From: Bacteroidaceae bacterium
GTDB lineage: Bacteria > Bacteroidota > Bacteroidia > Bacteroidales > Bacteroidaceae
Direction of reading: 5' to 3'
NCBI GenBank assembly: GCA_024401275.1
Contig: JAKSLJ010000004.1
Span: forward strand, 62,001-126,000
DNA length: 64,000 nucleotides
The notes under the pieces are model-generated. The model was given only the letters and a program-made list of their open reading frames with translations. It was not told the origin of the DNA and searched no databases. The first letter of the stretch is position 1, and each line of letters opens with the position of its first letter. Both the position numbers and the translations under genes were made by a program. Positions 42,883-51,042 of this stretch are shown here, in pieces.

Positions 42883-43317
42883 TAGCCCAATGCTCATTAT
42901 GGCTTAAACTGATTGAGCATTACAGAAGGTTGCATAATAATTCGTGACCTCTTGCCGGCGGGCAAGGAATACATAAAAGAAAAGCGTTTATGGACGCTTG
43001 TTTTTGGCAAATCTAACTACCACTTTCAGATTACCAATCAAAAGCAAGTCAGAAGTAGATGCTACGGTTGGATTATATATCTACCCGTCAGCGTACAGAG
43101 GGCGAATTGCGTCCTCATGTACGCTTTATGGGTATATTATATCCTCATCGTAGGTATCATTCTGTTCGTTTATTGGTAAGGCTGTGGTAGGCCGGATTTG
43201 CAAGCGAGCAGAAGTAAGATACCTACGTTTTTTTATGCCCTTTCTCGGGCAATAACCTTATATCTTAATCATCGCCATGTCATGGGTATCGCTTGGCAGT
43301 GTTCAGCCTGTAAGGCT
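42883..43317. other. Gene-free hairpin-rich region
   Basis: No convincing gene is present; an 88-codon frame at 42913-43179 has no recognisable family and crosses several hairpins. Visible structures: AATGCTCA/TGAGCATT (around 42889-42924), TTGCC/GGCAA, AAGCGT/ACGCTT, GCGTACAGAGG/CCTCATGTACGC (43091-43124), CGTAGGTATC/GATACCTACG (43149-43158 with 43219-43228) and TGCCC/GGGCA (43244-43260). It continues directly into the nested palindrome at 43318. Confidence 0.55.
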
Positions 43318-43474
43318 GTACTATGAGTAACCGGGTACGTAGTGCCCGGCTTAGAATGTCGCGTAAGGAAAGTGCCTGGAAGCCACTACCTTATACGTAT
43401 CAGGTAATGGCTTCCAGCCAGATATCCGTAGTTTATCTTTATCCCGGCACTTCGTACCCGGTTACTCATAGTAC
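43318..43474. repeat. Nested palindrome element 1
   Basis: Outer arms of 32 nt (43318-43349 and 43443-43474) match at 30 positions. Inside is a 42-bp near-perfect palindrome (43376-43417, 19 of 21 pairs) beginning CTGGAAGCCA. A TGGCTTCCAGCCAG word is repeated at 43408 and again at about 43475. It ends 35 bp before the methyltransferase ATG. Size and architecture match element 2 at 45829-46007. Confidence 0.8.
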
Positions 43475-43508
43475 TGGCTTCCAGCCAGAACCAAATGAAA
43501 GTGTACTT

Positions 43509-44180
43509 ATGGCACAACAGATAAAATCGAAGAAGCGCGTGACGGAGCATGGAGAAGTGTTCACGGCGGAGAGAGAAGTGAACGCCATGCTCGACCTTGT
43601 GAAGCAAGAAACGGAGCGAATAGATTCCCGTTTCCTTGAACCAGCGTGTGGCAACGGCAACTTCCTCGTGGAGATTCTAAGAAGGAAACTGATGGTTATC
43701 TGGAGTATAAACACTAAGCAGTACGGCAGAAAAGCAGACCACAACAAGATAAACTGCGAGTTGGTACAAGCTGTTTGCAGCATATATGGCATCGACATTA
43801 TGCAAGATAATGTTGAGGAATGTCGATTGCGTTTGTTGGAGATTATTTCAGAATGGTATCCTCATGCTCATCTTGGAGGTCGTCTTGACGGTGACTTGCT
43901 CGAAACGGTAAGGTTCGTGCTCAAACGAAACGTTCTTTGGGGCGATGCTTTGACTCTCTGCACTCCTGATGAACGTAAGGAACCAATCATCTTCAGCGAA
44001 TGGGGCTTTATAGGTCAGTCGGTGAAGCGAAGGGATTTTACTCTTGACATGCTTCTTAGGCCGAGGAAGTTTGAAGGTCCGAGCCTCTTTGATAGTCTTG
44101 GCGATGATGTTTTCATCCCCGAACCTTGTGCAGAATACCCGATGTTGAACTACGATAAACTCTACACACAAGATTATTAA
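43509..44180 (+). CDS. Methyltransferase-fold protein lacking NPPY
   Basis: 223 residues from the ATG at 43509; the frame is open 62 codons upstream, but that part is the nested palindrome. SAM-binding motif I is clear (SRFLEPACGNGNFLVEIL, about 41-57), preceded by EVFTAEREVNAMLDLV as in N6-adenine methylases of restriction systems. No [N/D]PP[Y/F] catalytic motif is present; the C-terminal half ends FDSLGDDVFIPEPCAEYPML. It may be an inactive subunit, a regulator, or the N-terminal half of a split enzyme working with the next gene. Confidence 0.75.
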   Translation: MAQQIKSKKRVTEHGEVFTAEREVNAMLDLVKQETERIDSRFLEPACGNGNFLVEILRRKLMVIWSINTKQYGRKADHNKINCELVQAVCSIYGIDIMQDNVEECRLRLLEIISEWYPHAHLGGRLDGDLLETVRFVLKRNVLWGDALTLCTPDERKEPIIFSEWGFIGQSVKRRDFTLDMLLRPRKFEGPSLFDSLGDDVFIPEPCAEYPMLNYDKLYTQDY

Positions 44181-44186
44181 AGTAAC

Positions 44187-44274
44187 GTAAATGGCCGTAA
44201 ATTAAACGTAAATTTTCGGAAATTAAAAAGATTATTTATGGTAATTCGCGGTTAATTCACGACAATTCACGTTT
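44187..44274. repeat. AT-rich inverted repeat between methylase genes
   Basis: The 105-bp gap has an imperfect inverted repeat of about 40-nt arms with ACGTAAAT/CGTAAATT words on the left and AATTCACG/CGGTTAATTC words on the right. It resembles the palindrome at 2176-2271. Confidence 0.45.
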
Positions 44275-44285
44275 AAAATAAATCC

Positions 44286-45788
44286 ATGAATAATTCAGAC
44301 TATAATCCAGACGTGCTTAACTGCCTGGCGAACCTCTCGAACGATGAGGTTTTCACTCCTCCGACGGTAGTGAACCAGATGCTCGACATGCTGCCGAAGG
44401 AGTTGTTCCGCAGCAGCAAGACAAGGTTTCTTGATCCTGTCAGCAAGAGTGGTGTCTTTCTTCGAGAGATAGCAAAGCGACTGATTGAAGGTTTGGCAGA
44501 AGAGATTCCTGACCTTCAGGAGCGTGTGAACCATATTTGTCAGCACCAACTCTTTGGCTTGGCAATAACGGAACTGACATCTCTGCTCTCTCGTCGCTCC
44601 GTCTATTGCTCAAAGAGTGCCAACGGAAAGTATGCCAGCTGCACTTGCTTCAACGATCCCCAAGGAAATATCCGCTACAGAGATATGGAGCATACCTTTG
44701 AGCGAGGCAAGTGTAAATACTGCGGAGCATCGGAAGATGTGTTCGGCAAAAAGGTTCGAGGCAACCTTGAAAGCCACGCTTACGAGTTTATTCACGAATT
44801 AAAGAATTTCAAGAATATGAAGTTTGACGTTATTATAGGAAATCCGCCGTATCAGCTTAATGATGGAGGTGGTGCAGGTACAAGCGCAATGCCTATCTAC
44901 CAGAAATTTGTGGAACAAGCCAAAAAGCTAAATCCGAGATATCTCTCGATGATTATTCCTGCACGTTGGTATAGTGGTGGTAAAGGACTTGATGAGTTTA
45001 GAAATTCTATGCTAAATGATAAGCATGTGAGACAACTTGTAGATTATATGGATTCAAATGATTGTTTTGCAGGTGTGGATATCGCAGGTGGAATTTGTTA
45101 TTTTTTGTGGGACAGAGACCATGAAGGTGTTTGTAAAGTAACTGGCATAAATAAACATGGCATAGATGTTACGGAAAGATATCTTAATGAATACTCTACA
45201 TTTGTAAGACAAGCTAGAGCATTGAACATAGTTCATAAAGCATTAAGTCTGAAAGAAACTACTATGGACAAAATTGTGTTCAGTAGAAAACCATTTGGAT
45301 TAGATAACGGCTTTATGGGAAATAAGAAACCACTCGAAGGCTCTATTACTTTATTTGGAAGTCAAGGACTTTCATACATCACCAAGAAAGATGTTCCTCA
45401 AAATTCCGATTTGATTAATAAATGGAAGGTTATAGCTTCTAAAGCCAGTGCTCAAGGTGGTAGGGCTGATAGCGAGGGGAAACGAAAGGTAATACCAAAA
45501 GTTGAGGTTCTTCCTCCAGGAATGATATGTACAGAATCATATTTGTTGATTGATCATTTTGATACGGAGGAAAGAGCAATTAATGCCTCTAGTTATGTTA
45601 AGACTATGTTCTTTAGATTTCTTCTATCTCTAAAAGTAATAACTCAGAATATTAGTAAAGATAGTTTTGGCTTCGTCCCTCTCCAAGACTTCTCTCATCC
45701 ATGGACAGACGAGATGCTTTACGAGAAATACGGCTTGACCGAAGACGAGATAGCCTTTATAGAAAGCATGATTCGTCCAATGGAATAG
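44286..45788 (+). CDS. N6-adenine DNA methyltransferase (Eco57I-like)
   Basis: 500 residues. N-terminal motif I region FLDPVSKSGVFLREIAKRL (48-66), a cysteine cluster (C108, C119, C121, C143, C146; possible zinc site), catalytic NPPY in DVIIGNPPYQLNDGG (186-189), then SMIIPARWYSGGKGLDEF and a specificity-like C-terminal domain (about 290-470). It is the modification enzyme of a restriction-type system with the helicase-nuclease at 46.6 kb as the likely partner. The central and C-terminal coding part (about 44900-45660) is clearly more AT-rich than both ends. Confidence 0.88.
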   Translation: MNNSDYNPDVLNCLANLSNDEVFTPPTVVNQMLDMLPKELFRSSKTRFLDPVSKSGVFLREIAKRLIEGLAEEIPDLQERVNHICQHQLFGLAITELTSLLSRRSVYCSKSANGKYASCTCFNDPQGNIRYRDMEHTFERGKCKYCGASEDVFGKKVRGNLESHAYEFIHELKNFKNMKFDVIIGNPPYQLNDGGGAGTSAMPIYQKFVEQAKKLNPRYLSMIIPARWYSGGKGLDEFRNSMLNDKHVRQLVDYMDSNDCFAGVDIAGGICYFLWDRDHEGVCKVTGINKHGIDVTERYLNEYSTFVRQARALNIVHKALSLKETTMDKIVFSRKPFGLDNGFMGNKKPLEGSITLFGSQGLSYITKKDVPQNSDLINKWKVIASKASAQGGRADSEGKRKVIPKVEVLPPGMICTESYLLIDHFDTEERAINASSYVKTMFFRFLLSLKVITQNISKDSFGFVPLQDFSHPWTDEMLYEKYGLTEDEIAFIESMIRPME

Positions 45789-45828
45789 AACTATCCGATA
45801 AATACGGGCTGACAGCCCAAAAGCTCAT

Positions 45829-46007
45829 AGCCCAATGGCAAAGCGAAGCGACGCCTTGGGTAATTTGTGTTGGGATATGTCTGCACGCCCTGTAAGGGCA
45901 AAAGCTCTAAAAGTCGTTGGCAAGATAGTAGGCTTTTGCCTTTTCAAGGCGACTTTCAACGAACAAACTAAAACACCCAAGGCGACGCTTCGCTTTGCCA
46001 TTGGGCT
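45829..46007. repeat. Nested palindrome element 2
   Basis: Outer arms of 33 nt (45829-45861 and 45975-46007) match at 32 positions, beginning AGCCCAATGGCAAAGCG. Inside is GGCAAAAGC/GCTTTTGCC (45897-45905 and 45932-45940). It fills most of the 342-bp gap between the methyltransferase and the toxin-antitoxin pair; no gene is seen there. The arms differ in sequence from element 1, but the architecture is the same. Confidence 0.8.
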
Positions 46008-46081
46008 AAGTGCAGTAAGCCTTTCAGGCTAATTTAATAACAATAATAACAAGCGCGATCTTTGAAATTATTGAGAAAAAA

Positions 46082-46112
46082 TTTGGTTATAGAAAAAAAA
46101 ATCTTAACTTTG
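46082..46112 (+). promoter_or_regulatory. Toxin-antitoxin promoter
   Basis: TTTG at 46082-46085, 19-nt spacer, TAACTTTG at 46105-46112: an ideal promoter 18 bp before the antitoxin ATG. The pair is therefore expressed independently of the methyltransferases. Confidence 0.7.
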
Positions 46113-46130
46113 CACCAAATATAGAACATT

Positions 46131-46298
46131 ATGGAAGAAAAACTCACCCCAGAGACCGTATGGTATCTCAAGAAAATGTTGGAAATCGGAGAGAAAGCTA
46201 TCTCTGAAGGAAAGACATACACACATGAGGAGGTAAAGGCTCTCATAAAGTCACGTTATCATCATGAAAGTAATCTGGCTGCAACCTGCGTTGGATAG
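46131..46298 (+). CDS. Small antitoxin-like protein
   Basis: A 55-residue gene starting at the ATG at 46131. It begins MEEKLTPETVWYLKKMLEIG, then EKAISEGKTYTHEEVKALIK and a short basic end. The size, the charge pattern and the position directly before a RelE/ParE toxin (35-bp overlap) indicate the antitoxin. The sequence around TYTHEEVKALIKSR is like the C-terminal toxin-binding helix of Bacteroidetes RelB/ParD-type antitoxins. A DNA-binding fold is not obvious. Confidence 0.7.
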   Translation: MEEKLTPETVWYLKKMLEIGEKAISEGKTYTHEEVKALIKSRYHHESNLAATCVG

Positions 46299-46593
46299 TT
46301 TTTCGGATGTGTTGGATTATTCTATTGAGTATTTCGGCACGCGGATAGCTACGAGAACCGAAGAGGAAATCTTCTCTGCAATAGATAAGTTGGAACGTCT
46401 TCCTTATCTCGGACAGGTTATGCCTGAGATAAGTAATGACATCGTTAGCTATCGAAGGATAAATGTCAATAAGTTACTGTCAGTAATCTATAGAGTTGAA
46501 GGTGATATTATTTACATAATGTTCATTTGGGACAACAGACGCTCATTGCATAATATTTATTATTTCTTCAACGACCTACAATTCCCTCAATAA
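46264..46593 (+). CDS. RelE/ParE-family toxin
   Basis: 109 residues. MKVIWLQPALDSFSDVLDYS, FSAIDKLERLPYLGQVMPE, RRINVNKLLSVIYRVEGDII and MFIWDNRRSLHNI follow the RelE/ParE superfamily layout (two N-terminal helices, then a beta-sheet with basic residues). The target could be mRNA on the ribosome (RelE) or gyrase (ParE); the longer N-terminal helices favour ParE. It overlaps the antitoxin gene and lies inside the restriction-like island. Confidence 0.85.
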   Translation: MKVIWLQPALDSFSDVLDYSIEYFGTRIATRTEEEIFSAIDKLERLPYLGQVMPEISNDIVSYRRINVNKLLSVIYRVEGDIIYIMFIWDNRRSLHNIYYFFNDLQFPQ

Positions 46594-46629
46594 CTTTCTC
46601 TTTTCGCGCTATAATCTCATTATAAGATT

Positions 46630-49161
46630 ATGGCACAACAAGATTTTTTTCCACGGCGTCCTGATGTGATGCCACAAATATACGCCTATGCTGACCCAAG
46701 GTTCAAGGGACAGCTGAAGGTGGGTTATACAACTCGTGATGTGCAAAAGCGTGTGGCAGAGCAATATCCTGTCATCACTCCGGGCAAGGAACTGCCTTAT
46801 CGTATTGTCTTTCAGGATAGTAGCGTCCGCAATGATGGTACTGCCTTTACGGATAAGCATGTGCACCGATGGCTAAAGAAGCATGGCATTCAGAATACAA
46901 ACGGCGAGTGGTTTCGATGCAAAGTGTCGGACGTGAGTGCCGCTGTATATGCGCTGAAGAACAATGTGGAGAATGATGATGCGAGAAGCGAGACTTTCTC
47001 CATGCGTCCTGAACAGCAAAGAGCGGTGGAGCAAACTTCAAATTATTTCCTGAACTACGAGCGAGAGACGGGCAAGACTCCGCACTTCCTCTGGAACTGC
47101 AAGATGCGTTTCGGCAAGACCTTCGCTGCCTATCAGTTGGCAAAGCGCATGGGATGGCAGAAGATTCTCGTGTTGACCTTCAAGCCTGCCGTGGAAAGTG
47201 CGTGGGAAGAAGACCTAAAGACGCATGTTGACTTTGAGGGTTGGCAGTTTATCTCGTGTTCATCAGAACTTGATTACGTGAAAGCCGACAAGGAGAAGCC
47301 AATCGTTTGGTTCGGCTCTTTCCAGGATTTCCTCGGTAAGAACAAGGCAGGCGGCATAAAGCTTCGCAATGAATGGGCGCACATGGTGAACTGGGATGTG
47401 GTGATCTTCGATGAATATCACTACGGAGCTTGGCGTGAGAATGCTAAAGATCTCTTCTATAATGAAGACAAGCGTGAACAATCTGCCCAGAACGGCGAGG
47501 CTCTGGAATACTTCAACGAGGAGAACATGCCTATAACGACAAACCATTATCTCTATCTTTCGGGTACTCCTTTCCGTGCCATCAATAGCGGTGAGTTCAT
47601 TGAAGAGCAAATATACAATTGGACTTACAGCGACGAGCAGTCGGCAAAGGCAAATTGGAATCCTGCTAACGGAGATAATCCATACGCTATGCTGCCTCGC
47701 ATGGTGCTGATGACCTATCAGTTGCCGCAAGAGTTGGTGAGAGTGGCGAAGGAAGGAGAGTTTGATGAGTTTGACCTTAATGAATTTTTTGCTGCCGTTC
47801 CCTCCCCTAGTGGGGAGTTGGAGGGGTCCTTTTTTCTCCACGAAGATGAGGTACAGAAGTGGCTTGACCTTATCCGTGGTGCCTATAAGCAGAACATAAA
47901 GAGCGACCTTATGCTGAAGGCAGATCGTCCGCCAATGCCTTTCAGCCATGCTCCTTTATTAAGGGTATTGAACCATACGTTCTGGTTCTTGCCTTCCGTA
48001 GCTTCGTGCTTCGCGATGAAGAACCTTTTGGGACAGAGAAACAACGTGTTCTACCATGACTTCAATGTTGTTGTAGCTGCAGGAACTGGTGCTGGCATTG
48101 GCGTTCAAGCTCTCCCTCCTGTGCTGAATGCCATGGATAATCCATTGGAATCACGCACCATTACGCTCTCTTGCGGTAAACTTACGACGGGTGTGAGCGT
48201 GCGTCCTTGGTCGGGAATATTCATGCTCAGAAACTCTTCTTCGCCAGAGACTTACTTCCAGGCAGCATTCCGCGTGCAGACACCTTGGACAATGAATAAC
48301 CCAGACGGGCTTTCACCTAACAAGACAGAGATTATGAAGCAGGAATGTTACGTCTTTGACTTTGCGCCAAACCGTGCGTTGAGACAGATAGCGGAATATT
48401 CATGCCGACTTAATGTGACAGAAGACAATCCAGAGAAGAAGGTAGCGGAGTTCATAAACTTCCTTCCCGTACTGGCTTACGACGGCAGCCACATGAAGCA
48501 GATAGATGCCGCAGGAATTCTCGACATGGCAATGAGCGGAACATCCGCGACTTTGCTTGCAAGACGATGGGAAAGTGCGCTGCTCGTGAATGTAGATAAC
48601 CTTACCCTTCAGCGACTTCTCAATAGCCCAGAAGCTCTCTCTGCGCTGATGAGAATAGAGGGTTTCCGTTCCCTCAACAAGGATATTGAGACCATCATCA
48701 ACAAGAGTGAGGCGGTAAAGAAGGCGAAGGCAAAGGCTAACGAAGAAGACCTGACCAAAAAGGAGAAGAAGCAACTGACGGAAGACGAGAAGGAAATGAA
48801 GTCGAAGCGCAAGATGATTCAGGAGAAACTGATAAAGTTTGCTACTCGCATTCCTGTCTTCATGTATCTTACAGACTTCCGCGAGCAGACATTGAAGGAT
48901 GTTATCACGCAGTTTGAACCGGGATTGTTCCAAAGGGTTACAGGTCTTGACGTGAAGGACTTTGAACTTCTTGTGTCGCTAAACGTGTTCAACTCGGCGT
49001 TGATGAACGATGCTGTGTTCAAGTTCAAGCGTTACGAAGACTCATCGCTCAACTACACCGGCATAGACAACTCCATGAAGGACGATGCCATCGGTGGATA
49101 TGATACCGTAATATCACGCAATGAATACGAGGATATTTACTTTAAGAATGAAGAAGTCTAA
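46630..49161 (+). CDS. T5orf172 nuclease fused to SF2 helicase
   Basis: 843 residues. Residues about 14-105 form a T5orf172/MUG113 (GIY-YIG-like) domain: YAYADPRFKGQLKVGYTTRD, R41 and E93 in GEWF. From about 122 an SF2 helicase follows: Walker A-like CKMRFGKTFAAYQL (157-170), Walker B DEYH (261-264), SGTPF (311-315), and a C-terminal RecA-like part with GKLTTGVSVRPWSG and QAAFRVQTPW. A charged Lys/Glu coiled stretch (about 695-745) precedes the C-terminus. The layout suggests an ATP-driven restriction enzyme paired with the upstream methyltransferases. A GC-rich palindrome is inserted in frame at about residue 390-401. Confidence 0.85.
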   Translation: MAQQDFFPRRPDVMPQIYAYADPRFKGQLKVGYTTRDVQKRVAEQYPVITPGKELPYRIVFQDSSVRNDGTAFTDKHVHRWLKKHGIQNTNGEWFRCKVSDVSAAVYALKNNVENDDARSETFSMRPEQQRAVEQTSNYFLNYERETGKTPHFLWNCKMRFGKTFAAYQLAKRMGWQKILVLTFKPAVESAWEEDLKTHVDFEGWQFISCSSELDYVKADKEKPIVWFGSFQDFLGKNKAGGIKLRNEWAHMVNWDVVIFDEYHYGAWRENAKDLFYNEDKREQSAQNGEALEYFNEENMPITTNHYLYLSGTPFRAINSGEFIEEQIYNWTYSDEQSAKANWNPANGDNPYAMLPRMVLMTYQLPQELVRVAKEGEFDEFDLNEFFAAVPSPSGELEGSFFLHEDEVQKWLDLIRGAYKQNIKSDLMLKADRPPMPFSHAPLLRVLNHTFWFLPSVASCFAMKNLLGQRNNVFYHDFNVVVAAGTGAGIGVQALPPVLNAMDNPLESRTITLSCGKLTTGVSVRPWSGIFMLRNSSSPETYFQAAFRVQTPWTMNNPDGLSPNKTEIMKQECYVFDFAPNRALRQIAEYSCRLNVTEDNPEKKVAEFINFLPVLAYDGSHMKQIDAAGILDMAMSGTSATLLARRWESALLVNVDNLTLQRLLNSPEALSALMRIEGFRSLNKDIETIINKSEAVKKAKAKANEEDLTKKEKKQLTEDEKEMKSKRKMIQEKLIKFATRIPVFMYLTDFREQTLKDVITQFEPGLFQRVTGLDVKDFELLVSLNVFNSALMNDAVFKFKRYEDSSLNYTGIDNSMKDDAIGGYDTVISRNEYEDIYFKNEEV
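47799..47830 (-). repeat. GC-rich palindrome copy f (in helicase gene)
   Basis: CTCCCC (47802-47807), TAGT, GGGGAG (47812-47817), then TTGGAGGGGTCC. It is in the same orientation as the mnmA copy and read as PSPSGELEGS in frame. Confidence 0.75.
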
Positions 49162-49211
49162 CCTAACAAATCAGAACAACTCGCCCAAACTGTTGAGAAT
49201 CAGAGGAAATA

Positions 49212-49243
49212 TTTGCGTATTATAAATAATAGTCGTATATTTG
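49212..49243 (+). promoter_or_regulatory. Promoter of 49.3-kb lipoprotein
   Basis: TTTG at 49212-49215, 20-nt spacer, TATATTTG at 49236-49243, 27 bp before the ATG. Confidence 0.65.
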
Positions 49244-49269
49244 CCCCCGATAACCAAAACTTATAACCT

Positions 49270-50064
49270 ATGAAAAACCTTTTTGAGAAAACATTTGTTG
49301 CGCTACTGCTCCTTATTGCGCTAGTTTCCGTAAGCAGTTGCGACGAGAGTACCAAACTTCAGGTGATGGTGGCTGCCGCCGATAAGGAATGTCCGATGGT
49401 GCTTGAAGGCAACACGGGAACTATCACTTCCATCAAGTATGAAGAGGATGCTGTGGTTTACTACTGGGACATCAGCAGCACGGAAATGTCACTTGACCAG
49501 ATAAAGCTCATGCCTAACACAATGAAGAAATGCATGCTAATGGGACTGCTCGATGACGAGGAAACTTTGGAACTGGTACAGGATATCTGCAAGATAAACA
49601 AAAATATTATCTACCGCGTAAAGAGTGGCCCTGAAAGCTATGACCTGAAATTGACTTCTTCCGAGATGCAGAACGAAATTGCCAAAGGCAAGAGCAACAA
49701 GAACATCTACCCTAAAGACAATGAGAACATTGAAGTAGCTCTGGCTGCGGACATGAATGAAATTGTCAACCTCGTAAATATTAAAGCTGATGAAGAAGAC
49801 GAAGGTGCAACTTGTATGCTGGAAGGCAAAAATCTGATTATAGTCATACCACTTGATTCTGACTGTGAGGTGGCTGATATGTACGATTCATTGGAAGAAA
49901 TCAAGAGCACACTTATGGAGGAAATAAAGCCTAACGAGGATCTGACATATGAAGCTTGCGCAGTACAAGGCTATGGCCAAACCTTCAGATACACCGACGA
50001 TTTTGGCGGAAAATTTGACATCAACATAACAAGCAGCGAAATCAAAAGGAAATTAGGATTCTAG
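49270..50064 (+). CDS. Lipoprotein of unknown function
   Basis: 264 residues with a lipobox (LVSVSSCDES, C24). I do not recognise the family. Two similar halves may be present: MVLEGNTGTITSIKYEEDAV near residue 40 and CMLEGKNLIIVIPLDSD near 180, each followed by acidic helical segments. It has few cysteines outside the N-terminus and no catalytic motif. It has its own promoter and a strong terminator, so it is a single-gene unit next to the defence-like island. Confidence 0.7.
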   Translation: MKNLFEKTFVALLLLIALVSVSSCDESTKLQVMVAAADKECPMVLEGNTGTITSIKYEEDAVVYYWDISSTEMSLDQIKLMPNTMKKCMLMGLLDDEETLELVQDICKINKNIIYRVKSGPESYDLKLTSSEMQNEIAKGKSNKNIYPKDNENIEVALAADMNEIVNLVNIKADEEDEGATCMLEGKNLIIVIPLDSDCEVADMYDSLEEIKSTLMEEIKPNEDLTYEACAVQGYGQTFRYTDDFGGKFDINITSSEIKRKLGF

Positions 50065-50089
50065 AAATAAAAAGCGTAAAAAACAAAAA

Positions 50090-50126
50090 CACTCCCCACT
50101 CTATTAATGCAATAGAATGGGGAGTG
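50090..50126. terminator. Bidirectional terminator
   Basis: A 16-bp stem with one mismatch (50090-50105 with 50111-50126) beginning CACTCCCCA, flanked by A-rich and T-containing sequence. It lies between the convergent lipoprotein and zinc-ribbon genes. Confidence 0.8.
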
Positions 50127-50162
50127 CTGTATTTACAAATATATCTGCTAACAGATTGATAA

Positions 50163-50999
50163 TTAATCTTCTGTTGCCTCTTCAGCTGTCTTGCGCTTGC
50201 GAGTAGCACGAGTCTTGCGAGTTGTCTTCTTCTCCTCTGGAGCCTTTATCTTAACACCTGCGAGCTCTGGATCTACGAGGATACGGCCACAGTATTCGCA
50301 AACGATAATCTTCTTGTGGAGCTTGATGTCAAGCTGGCGCTGTGGTGGAATCTTTGAGAAGCAACCGCCACAAGCATCACGCTGTACGTAAACGACTCCA
50401 AGACCGTTGCGTGCATTCTTACGGATGCGGAGGAAGCTTGAAAGGAGACGACTCTCAATCTTAGCCTCGAGATCCTTAGCCTTGATCTTGAGCTTGTCCT
50501 CGTCGGCGCGTGTCTCGTCAATGATCTCTTCGAGCTCGTTCTTCTTCTCTTCGAGGATAGCGTCCTTATCTTCAATATCCTTGCGAGTGCGCTGAAGGTC
50601 TTCTGTGCGCTCGTCAATCTTGCGCTCTGCCTCAGCAATCTTCTTCTCAGCGAGCTCTATCTGGAGGCCCATGAACTCGATTTCCTTAGTGAGCGAATCG
50701 TACTGACGGTTGTTCTGCACCTCGTTGATCTGCTCCTTATAGCGCTCTCTGTTAGCCTTAGCCTCCTCAATTTCGTTCTCACGGAAAGCGATGGCTTTCT
50801 TGTAATCTTGAATCTCAGTTGCAATCTTCTCCTGGCGTGTCTTAAGACCTGCGAGTTCGTCTTCAATGTCCTGAACTTCAAGAGGGAGCTCACCACGGAG
50901 CGCACGTTTCTCGTCGATAGATGAGAGAGTAGCCTGAAGTGAATAGAGATTCTTCAGTTTCTCTTCTACTGTGTAATCTTCTGGATTTTTCTTTGCCAT
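50163..50999 (-). CDS. Coiled-coil protein with C4 zinc ribbon
   Basis: 278 residues. A long coiled coil (about 10-190; repeats such as LAGLKTRQEKIATEIQDYK and IELAEKKIAEAERKIDERTE) is followed by a C4-type zinc ribbon (CGGCFSKIPP ... VCEYCGRIL, about 220-250) and a basic Lys/Arg tail (KTTRKTRATRKRK). This is the COG1579 family, a putative nucleic-acid-binding protein of unknown exact role. The Nif3-like gene lies just upstream on the same strand, as is common in bacteria. Confidence 0.9.
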   Translation of the reverse strand: MAKKNPEDYTVEEKLKNLYSLQATLSSIDEKRALRGELPLEVQDIEDELAGLKTRQEKIATEIQDYKKAIAFRENEIEEAKANRERYKEQINEVQNNRQYDSLTKEIEFMGLQIELAEKKIAEAERKIDERTEDLQRTRKDIEDKDAILEEKKNELEEIIDETRADEDKLKIKAKDLEAKIESRLLSSFLRIRKNARNGLGVVYVQRDACGGCFSKIPPQRQLDIKLHKKIIVCEYCGRILVDPELAGVKIKAPEEKKTTRKTRATRKRKTAEEATED

Positions 51000-51000
51000 A

Positions 51001-51040
51001 ATATTTATGATTTATGATTTGACGATTGAATGATTGGATG
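51001..51040. repeat. ATTTATG/GATTTGAC heptamer-like repeat
   Basis: About five degenerate units (ATTTATG, ATTTGAC, GATTGAA, TGATTGG) between the Nif3-like and zinc-ribbon genes. Confidence 0.55.
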
Positions 51041-51042
51041 AG

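Noticed and set aside
42913-43179. 88-residue hypothetical membrane protein
   Set aside because: It lies wholly in a hairpin-rich region, with no promoter and no recognisable family.
43318-43474. Terminal inverted repeats of an insertion sequence
   Set aside because: The inner 93 bp are too short for a transposase and no transposase gene is nearby; kept as a nested palindrome.
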